Source: Burkholderiales bacterium (GTDB taxonomy: Bacteria > Pseudomonadota > Gammaproteobacteria > Burkholderiales > Casimicrobiaceae). Taken from it: a DNA stretch of 55,147 bases. Positions 16,301 to 24,577 of this stretch are shown piece after piece. Under the pieces are notes generated by a model that searched no databases, was not told the DNA's origin, and saw only the letters and a list, made by a program, of their open reading frames with translations. The stretch's first letter is position 1. Every line of letters begins with the position of its first letter. Position numbers and translations under genes: made by a program. The DNA is taken from positions 1 through 55,147 of the forward strand of contig JADGRP010000130.1 in the NCBI GenBank assembly GCA_017880805.1, read 5' to 3'.

Positions 16301-16615
16301 ATGGACTATACCCACTACGATTTCCTGGACCTGCCCCCTGGCGCGTCCGCGGCAAGAATCGAGGCCGCCTATCAGACGATAAAACAACGTCTGAATGGCC
16401 ACTCCGACGAGCAGATGATCCGCATGATTCACGAGGCGTACACGGTACTTTCGGACGCCGAACGGCGGCAACTGTACGACGAGGAGTTGCAACGTATTGC
16501 CACGGAAGCCGATGCGGAGCTCAAGAATGTGCTCGACAACCAGGCGCGACCGGCAAGACGCGTCCAGGATGTCCCCATGCCGCTCCTCACCGCGGTGAGC
16601 GCGTGGGCCGCATAA
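16301..16615 (+). CDS. J-domain-like protein lacking HPD
   Basis: A 104-residue protein that begins like a J domain: THYDFLDLPPGASAARIEAA, then helix II, then MIHEAYTVLSDAERRQLYDE. The HPD tripeptide needed to stimulate Hsp70 ATPase is replaced by sequence around LNGHSDEQ. The C-terminal 35 residues are a charged helix and tail. HPD-less J-like proteins usually act in protein assembly or localisation instead of as DnaK co-chaperones. A GAGG sequence lies shortly before ATG 16301. Confidence 0.8.
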   Translation: MDYTHYDFLDLPPGASAARIEAAYQTIKQRLNGHSDEQMIRMIHEAYTVLSDAERRQLYDEELQRIATEADAELKNVLDNQARPARRVQDVPMPLLTAVSAWAA

Positions 16616-17009
16616 ATTCTTTGCGCCACGGATTCGACGCCGCGCCGCAATTACGCCGTCGCGTCGAGCCGTCGCGTCGCGCTCCGTCGCGCGCCCGCCC
16701 GCGGCCCGGTGCCGCCATCCTGGTGCGAAACAGACGCAAGCTTCATCCCGGACGCGTGGCGCTCGATCGCCAGCGCCCGTTGCATGTGAACGTCTCGAAC
16801 GCGTCGCCGCCGCCGGTCTATATGTGACCGGCTGTAACGACGAGCTGGTCCGGTTCGACCGCGTGGCTTCGTCCGTCGGGATGAACATAGAACACTTTCG
16901 ACATGACACGATGAGACTCGGTTAACAGTTACCGATCGACGCGCTCCGTATCGATGGGGGTGCGCAAGCGCAATGCGAATTGAAAGCGGCTACACGGGGA
17001 GAAGGCAGC
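16616..17009. other. Intergenic stretch, no supported gene
   Basis: About 390 very GC-rich bases between the J-like and cysteine-motif genes. A plus-strand frame ending at 16925 gives a protein-like piece (AAAGLYVTGCNDELVRFDRV) without a credible start, and a different frame gives another short piece, so a decayed gene is possible. No RNA structure or terminator was identified. Confidence 0.4.
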
Positions 17010-17336
17010 GTGGAAAAATGCGTGAATTGCCAGTTCTATGACCGGCGCAACGGCCGGCCTACTGACGGCCGGGCAGCGATGTGGGGACAATGCCGGCGGC
17101 ACTCGCCACACCTGAATCCTCTAAGCGCCAAGAGCTACCTTGTCGAAGGCGTGTGGCCCCTGGTGCGCGACGACGATTGGTGCGGCGAATGGAGAGCAGA
17201 AACGCGCACGTCCATGTCGCGCGCTCGATTCGCGCCGCGTACCGATGTGCTTTCGACGACCGCGGCCGCCGCAAACTCCGGCGCCACCGCGGAACACTCG
17301 GTCTTTCTGATCGCTGCAGTCGCCGGCGACGACTAG
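17010..17336 (+). CDS. Small cysteine-motif protein
   Basis: A 108-residue protein whose first half carries a conserved-looking metal-type pattern: EKCVNCQFYD, then MWGQCRRHSPHLNP, then EGVWPLVRDDDWCGEW. The four cysteines in CxxC-x20-C-x30-C spacing suggest an Fe-S cluster or zinc site. Similar short proteins occur in many Proteobacteria without a known role. The second half is low-complexity and probably disordered. GTG 17010 is supported by GGGGAGAAGG just upstream. The gene stands alone. Confidence 0.7.
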   Translation: MEKCVNCQFYDRRNGRPTDGRAAMWGQCRRHSPHLNPLSAKSYLVEGVWPLVRDDDWCGEWRAETRTSMSRARFAPRTDVLSTTAAAANSGATAEHSVFLIAAVAGDD

Positions 17337-17471
17337 CGCTGAGCGACCTGAGTCGCGGCGACCCCAATCATATTCAGTTTCGCTGCGACGGCGCACGCGG
17401 CAGCGAGGTCGAGACAAGCATCGAGCGCTCAACGTTCGGCAACGGGCTAGCGCTCGGATACCATTGAGGGC

Positions 17472-20147
17472 GTGAATCGCGAAATCCTTGCTTCGCTCGC
17501 TGACGGTGCCGTTGCGGTCACGCCCAATCGACGCCTTGCCCGCTCGCTGCTGCTTGCATTCGACGCCGAACAACTGGCGTCCGGCCTGACTGCCTGGCCG
17601 ACCCCTTCCATCCTTCCGTATCAGACGTGGCTCACAACGCTGTGGGAGCAATGCGTTGCAGCGGACGTAACTGAGGACGAATCCTTGCTCCTGACGCCGC
17701 CACAGGCGGCAGTGCTGTGGGAGCAAATTGTCGATGTGGACGGGCGCACGCTTCTCAATCCGCGCGGTGCGGCGGCCCTCGCCGCCGAAGCCTGGTCGCT
17801 GGTCCATGCCTGGGGCGCAGGCGGCGAAAGCTGGCGCGCGTGGCGTCGCGACGATCGCGAGGCGGACGACCCGTCGCTATTCGCTTCGTGGGCCGAGCAC
17901 TACGCCGCTGAATTGCGCCGTGCGAGCACGCGGGATCTTGCCCAGTTGCCCGACACGTTGGCCGGCCTCGCGCCGCGCGTCGCGTGGCCGAACCGCACCA
18001 CGGTTCTCGCTGGCTTTGTCGAGCTCACGCCACAGCAACAGCGGCTTTTCGCCGCATTGGCCAACGAAGGAGCGATACTCCTCCGTCTCGATACTCTGCC
18101 CCCTGTTGAGGCAAGGGTACGACGCACCACCGCAATCTCGCCTCGAGCGGAGCTCGTTGCCGCGCTGAGCTGGGCCCGCGGCAAGCTTGTCGAGGCGCCC
18201 GGCGCACGTGTAGGGATCGTGGTCGAGGATTTGGCGGTTCGCCGTGGCGAGGTCGTTGCATTGGCGGAGGACATCCTTTGCCCTGCGTCGATTCTGCCGC
18301 GCGCACCTTCGACCGCACGGCCGTTCGACGTTTCTCTGGGCGCATCGCTGGCATCGATTCCGTTGATCGTCGCCGCGCTCGACTTGATCGAGCTCGCCGA
18401 ATCGCGGCTGGCCGCGGGTGCGGCAGCAGCGTTGCTTCGTTCACCCTATATGCCCGGTGCCGATGCGGCGCGGTCGTCGTGCGCAGCGATTGAACGCGAC
18501 TGGCTGGAGGCGGGCTCCCGTGACGTAACGCTCGCCGAAACCGTCGCCGCGCTCGATCGGCGCGCGCCGGCGCTGGCGATGTGTTGGCGCGACGCCTCGG
18601 CCAAGTTCGCGCACGAACGCACCGCATCCCCGCGCAACTGGTCGGATAAGTGGCGCACCTGGCTCGCTGCCGCAGGATGGCCCGGGCCTCGCACGCTCGA
18701 CAGCGCCGAGTATCAGGCGTGCCAGGCGTGGGAGCGATTGCTGTTGGAGTTTTCGTCGCTCGGCGTGGTGGCGAACCGCATGAGCCGATCCGCTGCGGTC
18801 GACAAGCTGCGTGCGATGGCGCGCGAAACAGTGTTTCAACCTGAAGGAAGCGGTGCGCCCATTCAGATCCTGGGCGTGCTCGAAGCGAGCGGCATTGCCT
18901 TCGACGCGCTGTGGGTGCTCGGTCTGGCCGCGGATCGATGGCCGCCGGCGCCCAATCCCAACCCGATGTTGCCGATCGCCTGGCAACGCGAGCGTCTGAT
19001 TCCACGCGCGCATTCCTCCGTAGAGCTGGCCTTTGCCCGGGGCTTGACCGCCGGCTTCGCGGCCGCCGCATCCGAGGTCGTCTTTAGCTCGGCATCGACC
19101 ATCGACGATCGTCCGTCATCGCCGTCGGCATTGATCATGACCTATCCGGAGTGGCCGCTGCCCGCGTCGACATCAGGGTGGCCACGCATGATCGCTGCCA
19201 ATCAGCGTCTCGAATCCTTGGTCGACGATCGCGCTCCGCGACTCTCACCCGGCAGCATCGCGCCGGGCGGATCGCGCATCATTGCCGCCCAAAGCGACTG
19301 CCCGTTCCAGGCAGTTGCGCGCCATCGTCTCGACGCGCAGCCTTGGCCGGATCCGCTCGGTGGCCTCTCGCCACGCGAGCGCGGCTCACTCGTGCATCTG
19401 GCCATGGCCGCGTTCTGGACCGCCGCCCGCGATCATGCGACGCTGGTGGCGCTCGACAGCGCCGGAGTGAAGCGACTTGCCGAAAGCGCCGTTGAAACCG
19501 CGCTGGCGCAGTTTCCCGCAGTGCGCTGGCGCAACTTGCCGGTCCTTGTTCGCGCCGCGGAGGCAACGCGACTTGAGCGCCTCTTGCACGCGTGGCTCGA
19601 GATCGAACGAACGCGGCCGCCGTTCGCGGTCCAGGGCGTGGAAGCGAAAGCAACGCTGGACCTCGCGTCGCTGACATTCCGGATGAGAATTGATCGTGTC
19701 GACGCGCTCGCCGATGGCGGCATCGCGATCATCGACTTCAAGACCGGTCTCGCCGAGCGGCCGGGCAAATGGTTCGAGGCGCGGCCTCTCGCGACCCAGC
19801 TCGGGATGTACGTGCTCGCCCGGCGCGATGCACATCCCGACGTCAAGGTTCGCGCCGCTGCCTTTGCGCAGGTGCGCCCCGACGCCGTTGCCGCGGTCGG
19901 ACTCGCCGCGGATGCGAGCGCATGGCCCGCGCTGACGGACGTATCCGCATGCAAGCTCGACGATTGGGAGGCGCTCCAAGCCTGGTGGCGCTCGCAGCTT
20001 GGCGCCCTGGCGTTGGAAATCGTCTCGGGCAATGCCGTCGTCAGTCCGCGTCGGTCTCCTTTGGCGTGCCGCACATGCGGCCTGCAGCCGCTATGCCGAA
20101 TTCAATCGGTGCGCAACCTTGGTGAGCAGAGTCTCGACAATGAATGA
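17472..20147 (+). CDS. AddB-like PD-(D/E)XK nuclease subunit
   Basis: An 891-residue protein of the group annotated as probable DNA repair protein. The N-terminus (AVTPNRRLARSLLLAFDAEQ) and the central part resemble a degenerate helicase fold. The C-terminal nuclease domain shows IAIIDFKTG and then TQLGMYVLARR, the D-x-K and Q-x3-Y of the PD-(D/E)XK family. Cysteines in DCPFQAVARHR and later CRTCGLQPLC match the iron-sulfur staple of AddB. It should pair with the helicase encoded next (the genes overlap by 8 bases) in an AddAB-like double-strand-break end-resection complex. The GTG start is preceded by a weak GAGG. Confidence 0.9.
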   Translation: MNREILASLADGAVAVTPNRRLARSLLLAFDAEQLASGLTAWPTPSILPYQTWLTTLWEQCVAADVTEDESLLLTPPQAAVLWEQIVDVDGRTLLNPRGAAALAAEAWSLVHAWGAGGESWRAWRRDDREADDPSLFASWAEHYAAELRRASTRDLAQLPDTLAGLAPRVAWPNRTTVLAGFVELTPQQQRLFAALANEGAILLRLDTLPPVEARVRRTTAISPRAELVAALSWARGKLVEAPGARVGIVVEDLAVRRGEVVALAEDILCPASILPRAPSTARPFDVSLGASLASIPLIVAALDLIELAESRLAAGAAAALLRSPYMPGADAARSSCAAIERDWLEAGSRDVTLAETVAALDRRAPALAMCWRDASAKFAHERTASPRNWSDKWRTWLAAAGWPGPRTLDSAEYQACQAWERLLLEFSSLGVVANRMSRSAAVDKLRAMARETVFQPEGSGAPIQILGVLEASGIAFDALWVLGLAADRWPPAPNPNPMLPIAWQRERLIPRAHSSVELAFARGLTAGFAAAASEVVFSSASTIDDRPSSPSALIMTYPEWPLPASTSGWPRMIAANQRLESLVDDRAPRLSPGSIAPGGSRIIAAQSDCPFQAVARHRLDAQPWPDPLGGLSPRERGSLVHLAMAAFWTAARDHATLVALDSAGVKRLAESAVETALAQFPAVRWRNLPVLVRAAEATRLERLLHAWLEIERTRPPFAVQGVEAKATLDLASLTFRMRIDRVDALADGGIAIIDFKTGLAERPGKWFEARPLATQLGMYVLARRDAHPDVKVRAAAFAQVRPDAVAAVGLAADASAWPALTDVSACKLDDWEALQAWWRSQLGALALEIVSGNAVVSPRRSPLACRTCGLQPLCRIQSVRNLGEQSLDNE

Positions 20148-23100
20148 GCGAAGCACGGTATCCGACGCCGCCGCGCGATTGGCGGCGCTTGACGTTGCGC
20201 GCTCATTCGTCGTTCAGGCGCCGGCGGGCTCGGGCAAGACCGAGCTTCTGATCCAGCGCTACCTTGCCTTGCTCACGCGCGTCGAGCGCCCTGAGGCGAT
20301 CGTCGCCATGACGTTCACGCGCAAGGCCGCCGGAGAGATCCGCGAACGCATTGTGGCCGCCTTGCGCACCGCCGAGTCGGACGCCGCGCCTGCGGAAGCG
20401 CATGCGGCGCTGACCTGGCGCCTGGCGCGCACCGTATTGCAACGCGACACAGCGCTGGAATGGAATCTGATCGCCCATCCCGCACGTCTGCAGGTGCAAA
20501 CGATCGACGCACTCTGCACCTCGCTGATGCGACGCGCGCCCCTCACCTTGAAAGTCGGCACGTTGCCACGCTTCGTCGATCGCGGCATGCCGCTCTATCT
20601 TGAAGCGGCGCGTTTGGAGCTCGACGCGGCAGGCGCCGAGGCTGTCGCGTGGCGACGCCTGCTCGACCACCTCGACAACGATGCGGATCGCCTGATCGAT
20701 CTGATTGCAGGAATGCTCGCCAAGCGCGACCAATGGCTGAATTTCGCCGTCGTGGATGACAAAGAGGCCTTGCGCGTCAATCTGGAAAAGGCGTTGATGG
20801 CCGAGATCGATCGCGAGCTGGGTGCGCTCGATGCCGCGTTTCCGCGTGAAGTCGTCACTCCGCTGCTGGAGCTTGCGCGTCACGCCGGCGACAACCTTCG
20901 ACTCGATGAACCCGATCATCCGCTGGCGTCCTGGTCGGAGTGCAACGGACTTCCGCCGTCAAGCGCCGACGGACTGCCACATTGGTCGTCTATCGCCGAA
21001 TGGCTGCTTACAAAAGAAGGCGCGTTTCGCACGAAGCTCACCAAGCGGCAAGGATTTCTCGCGCCAAGCTCCGCCGGCGCGTCCGGACGCGGCAGCCGTC
21101 GCGATCACAAGCAGGCGATGGAACAAATGCTCGGGGATCTGCAACAGGTTCCCGGGCTCGCCGCCGCGCTCCATTCGGTGCGAAAGCTCCCGCCCCCGCG
21201 CTATGACGAAGCTTCGTGGTCCTTCATCGCTGCGTTGCTCGACGTGTTGCGGCATGCAGTGGCCCGGCTGCAACTCGTGTTCGCGCAGGAAAACGCCATC
21301 GACTATCCGGAATCGACATTGATCGCGTTGCGCGCGTTGTCGTCGGAAGAGGGGCCATCCGAACTGCTGCTCGCACTCGACATGCAGATCGAGCATCTGC
21401 TGCTCGACGAGTTCCAGGATACGTCGCTCGCACAGCACCAACTGGTCGAGCGTCTTACGGAAGGGTGGACGCCTGGCGACGGACGCACCTTGTTTGTCGT
21501 CGGCGACCCGATGCAATCGATTTACCGTTTCCGCGAAGCCGACGTCGGCTTGTTTCTCGCCGCGCAGAAAAACCGGCGGATTGGCGGTGTCGCGCTCGAG
21601 CCGTTGGCGCTGACGCGGAACTTCCGCTCGCGGCAAGACCTGGTCGACTGGGTGAACGCAACGTTTTCCAGCGTATTTTCTTCGCGAGAAGATGCCGTGC
21701 GCGGAACTGTCGCGTTCACGCCGTCGGCCGCGACGCGCCAACCGCATGCCGATGCTGCGGTAACCGTTGATCTGTGCACAGACGCCGTGCAGGAAGCGGC
21801 TTCGGTCGTATCTCGGATTCGCGGTGCGCTCGCAATTAATGCTGAAACGATCGCGGTGCTGGTGCGCAAGCGATCCGACCTTGACGAGATATTGTCGGCG
21901 CTGCGCGCCAATGAAATCGCATTCAGCGCGGTCGAGCTCGATCACCTCTCGGAACGGCAGACCGTGCTCGATCTGTGTTCGCTGACGCACGCGCTGGTTC
22001 AACCCGACGATCGCCTTGCGTGGCTCGCGACGTTACGCGCGCCGTGGTGCGGACTCACGCTGTCGGATCTGTTCGCGGTCGCTCAAAGCTGCGGCAAGCG
22101 CGCGTTGAGCGAGGCTTTGTCGGGAGACCTTAGAGCCGGCGTTCTGAGTCACCTGTCCGATGACGGGAAGGCGAGATTCACCCATTTCGCGGACATTGCC
22201 ACGGCGATGCTGGAGGAACGCGGACGCCATCCGCTCGCCACCGCGGTGCGTGGTGTATGGCTGGCGCTGGGCGGGCCCGCGTGCATCACCGAGCCGATCG
22301 ATCTCGAGGCGGCCGATCGATTTTTTGCGCTGCTCGCGGAACATGAGGTAGGGGCAGATGTCCCCGATTGGTCGATGTTCGTTGAAGCGCTGGGTGCGCT
22401 GCGCGCGGAAGCACAAGCCGACCCGTCGACGCGGGTGCGGATCATGACGCTGCACCGGGCCAAGGGGCTCGAATTCGACGTTGTCATCATGCCCGGCCTC
22501 GCTCGCCACCCCAGGCCCGAAGACCGTCAGCTCCTGCTCTGGCGCCGGCGCGGCAACGCCTTGCTGCTCGCGCCGATGAAATCACGGTACGTCGCCCAAG
22601 GTGACGACGACGCGGTGTACTCGTATCTGCGAGGCCTCGCCGCCGCCGAAGAACAAGCGGAATTGGGCCGGCTGTTGTACGTCGGCTGCACGCGTGCGAG
22701 GGATCGGCTGCATCTGACATCGACGCTCGGTCTGGCAGAAGAAGACCAAACGCCCATGAGGTGGAAGGACCCATCGCAGCGGACGGCGTTGGGCGCGCTG
22801 TGGCCCGCCATTTCAGCGTCGGTACCCGACCCCGGCACCGACAGGAGCACGAGCGCAGGTCGCGAGGAAAACGGCGTCCTGCTGCAGCGCCTGCCTGCGC
22901 GTTGGCAAATCCTGGCGGCCCCAGCACCCATTTCGGGGCCAGGCGCCCCCGATTCAATGTCAGACCGCGAGTCCGTAGCGTTCGATTGGGCCCGAGAGAC
23001 CGCTCGCCGCATCGGAACCGTTGCCCATCGTCTCCTGCGGCAGATCGCCGAGGATGGGATCGAATGCTGGACCGCACAACGAATCGCGACCGAGCGCAAG

Positions 23101-23526
23101 CGAGTCACGCGGGAGCTTTCGGCGCTCGGTTTGACCGGCAGCGAAGTCGGCCCGGCCGTTGAGCAGGTGCTGGCGTCGATCGACGCGACTATCGCCGATT
23201 CGAGAGGACGCTGGTTGTTCGATCCTGGTCACGCCGAGGCACGCAGCGAATATGCGCTGACGGGGCTGCGTGACGACAAGTTTGTCCACCTCGTGCTCGA
23301 CCGGACCTTCGTCGATGGCGACGGTATCCGCTGGATTGTCGATTTCAAGCTATCGCGCCACGAGGGCGCCGACGCGGGAGCGTTTCTGGATCGCGAGCAG
23401 GAGCGGTATCGCACGCAACTCGAAGAATATGCACGAGTGATGCGCGACATCGATCGGCGTTCGATTCGCGTGGGACTCTACTTCCCGCTGGTTCCGGGTT
23501 GGCGCGAATGGAGCCCCATCCCGTAA
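20140..23526 (+). CDS. AddA-like UvrD helicase/nuclease
   Basis: A 1128-residue superfamily 1A helicase. Motifs in order are the Walker A APAGSGKTELLI, Ia TFTRKAAGEIRER, II LLLDEFQDTS, III VGDPMQSIYRFREADVGLF, IV LTRNFRSR, V TLHRAKGLEFDVVIMPG and VI RLLYVGCTRARDRL. The C-terminal nuclease domain has WIVDFKLSRHEG followed by TQLEEYARVM. Together with the overlapping upstream gene it forms an AddAB/RecBCD-like machine that resects DNA ends for recombination. ATG 20140 overlaps the upstream stop, indicating translational coupling. Confidence 0.95.
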   Translation: MNERSTVSDAAARLAALDVARSFVVQAPAGSGKTELLIQRYLALLTRVERPEAIVAMTFTRKAAGEIRERIVAALRTAESDAAPAEAHAALTWRLARTVLQRDTALEWNLIAHPARLQVQTIDALCTSLMRRAPLTLKVGTLPRFVDRGMPLYLEAARLELDAAGAEAVAWRRLLDHLDNDADRLIDLIAGMLAKRDQWLNFAVVDDKEALRVNLEKALMAEIDRELGALDAAFPREVVTPLLELARHAGDNLRLDEPDHPLASWSECNGLPPSSADGLPHWSSIAEWLLTKEGAFRTKLTKRQGFLAPSSAGASGRGSRRDHKQAMEQMLGDLQQVPGLAAALHSVRKLPPPRYDEASWSFIAALLDVLRHAVARLQLVFAQENAIDYPESTLIALRALSSEEGPSELLLALDMQIEHLLLDEFQDTSLAQHQLVERLTEGWTPGDGRTLFVVGDPMQSIYRFREADVGLFLAAQKNRRIGGVALEPLALTRNFRSRQDLVDWVNATFSSVFSSREDAVRGTVAFTPSAATRQPHADAAVTVDLCTDAVQEAASVVSRIRGALAINAETIAVLVRKRSDLDEILSALRANEIAFSAVELDHLSERQTVLDLCSLTHALVQPDDRLAWLATLRAPWCGLTLSDLFAVAQSCGKRALSEALSGDLRAGVLSHLSDDGKARFTHFADIATAMLEERGRHPLATAVRGVWLALGGPACITEPIDLEAADRFFALLAEHEVGADVPDWSMFVEALGALRAEAQADPSTRVRIMTLHRAKGLEFDVVIMPGLARHPRPEDRQLLLWRRRGNALLLAPMKSRYVAQGDDDAVYSYLRGLAAAEEQAELGRLLYVGCTRARDRLHLTSTLGLAEEDQTPMRWKDPSQRTALGALWPAISASVPDPGTDRSTSAGREENGVLLQRLPARWQILAAPAPISGPGAPDSMSDRESVAFDWARETARRIGTVAHRLLRQIAEDGIECWTAQRIATERKRVTRELSALGLTGSEVGPAVEQVLASIDATIADSRGRWLFDPGHAEARSEYALTGLRDDKFVHLVLDRTFVDGDGIRWIVDFKLSRHEGADAGAFLDREQERYRTQLEEYARVMRDIDRRSIRVGLYFPLVPGWREWSPIP

Positions 23527-23644
23527 GGAACGCTGCTGCGTCCGGCAGCATAAGCGCTGGACCGCGACCCATGCCGCAGGGTAAAATTGAGGTTTATCAA
23601 AGCCTTCCGGTTATTCTCCCGAAGTCGCCCCCGGCAATTGAAGC

Positions 23645-24565
23645 GTGCAGGTAATTCGCGGATTTTCACAGCCAAACCACGACCGCATCGCGCTCACCAT
23701 CGGCAACTTCGACGGCGTGCATCGCGGCCATCAGGCCATGCTCTCGCGCTTGAGCGAGGCCGCGGAGGATCTCGACCTCTCGCCCTCGGTGCTGACCTTC
23801 GACCCTCATCCGCGCGAGTTCTTCGCACCTGAATCCGCGCCACCGCGACTGTCGACGCTGCGCGACAAGCTCGAACGTTTCGCCGCTCATGGCGTAGCGC
23901 GCGTCCATGTCGCGAGGTTCGAAGCGAAGCTCGCCAAGCTCTCGGCCGAGGAATTCATCGACGAGGTGCTGGTGCGCAGGCTCAGCGTGAGCTGGATTCT
24001 CGTCGGAGACGACTTCCGCTTCGGTCGCGATCGCGTCGGCGACATGGCGCTGCTACGGCACAGAGCAGCGACGTACTGCGTCGAAGCCATGCCGACCGTC
24101 ACGATCGACGGCGAGCGTGCGTCGAGCAGTGCCGTGCGATCCGCGCTTGCAACCGGAGACGTCGAACGCGCGACCAGGCTCCTCGGGAGAACTTACGTAA
24201 TGTCGGGTCGCGTTGCGCATGGCGACAAACTCGGCCGCAATCTGGGCTTTCCCACGGCCAACGTGGTGTTGCGGCACAAACCGGCGCTGTCAGGAATTTT
24301 CGCCGTCCGGGTCCATGGCCTCGGAGCCGAATCACGTGCAGGTGTCGCCAGCCTGGGCGTGCGTCCGACGGTCAAACAAGGCGCGAAGCCGTTGCTCGAG
24401 GTATTCGTGTTCGATTTCGACGAAGCGATTTATGGGCGCAGGATAGAGGTCGAATTTCTGCACAAGCTCCGCGACGAGGAGCGCTACGCCGATATCGATG
24501 CGCTGACCCGGCAGATTCGCGTCGACGTTGCACAAGCCCGCGACTATTTTGCGAAAATGAAGTAA
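23645..24565 (+). CDS. ribF: Bifunctional riboflavin kinase / FAD synthetase
   Basis: A 306-residue enzyme that phosphorylates riboflavin to FMN and adenylates FMN to FAD. The N-terminal nucleotidyltransferase shows LTIGNFDGVHRGHQAML, TFDPHPREFF and SWILVGDDFRFGRDR, with SSSAVRSAL in the KISSTR-like position. The C-terminal kinase domain has VAHGDKLGRNLGFPTANV with the GxPTAN motif. GTG at 23645 is the start. It leads a run with ileS, lspA and ispH, the usual order in many Beta- and Gammaproteobacteria. Confidence 0.97.
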   Translation: MQVIRGFSQPNHDRIALTIGNFDGVHRGHQAMLSRLSEAAEDLDLSPSVLTFDPHPREFFAPESAPPRLSTLRDKLERFAAHGVARVHVARFEAKLAKLSAEEFIDEVLVRRLSVSWILVGDDFRFGRDRVGDMALLRHRAATYCVEAMPTVTIDGERASSSAVRSALATGDVERATRLLGRTYVMSGRVAHGDKLGRNLGFPTANVVLRHKPALSGIFAVRVHGLGAESRAGVASLGVRPTVKQGAKPLLEVFVFDFDEAIYGRRIEVEFLHKLRDEERYADIDALTRQIRVDVAQARDYFAKMK

Positions 24566-24577
24566 ACGAAAGCAACG

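Noticed and set aside
23527-23644. FMN riboswitch upstream of ribF
   Set aside because: The 118-base gap is too short and shows none of the conserved RFN helices; a small GCTGC/GCAGC hairpin without a T run is all that is seen.
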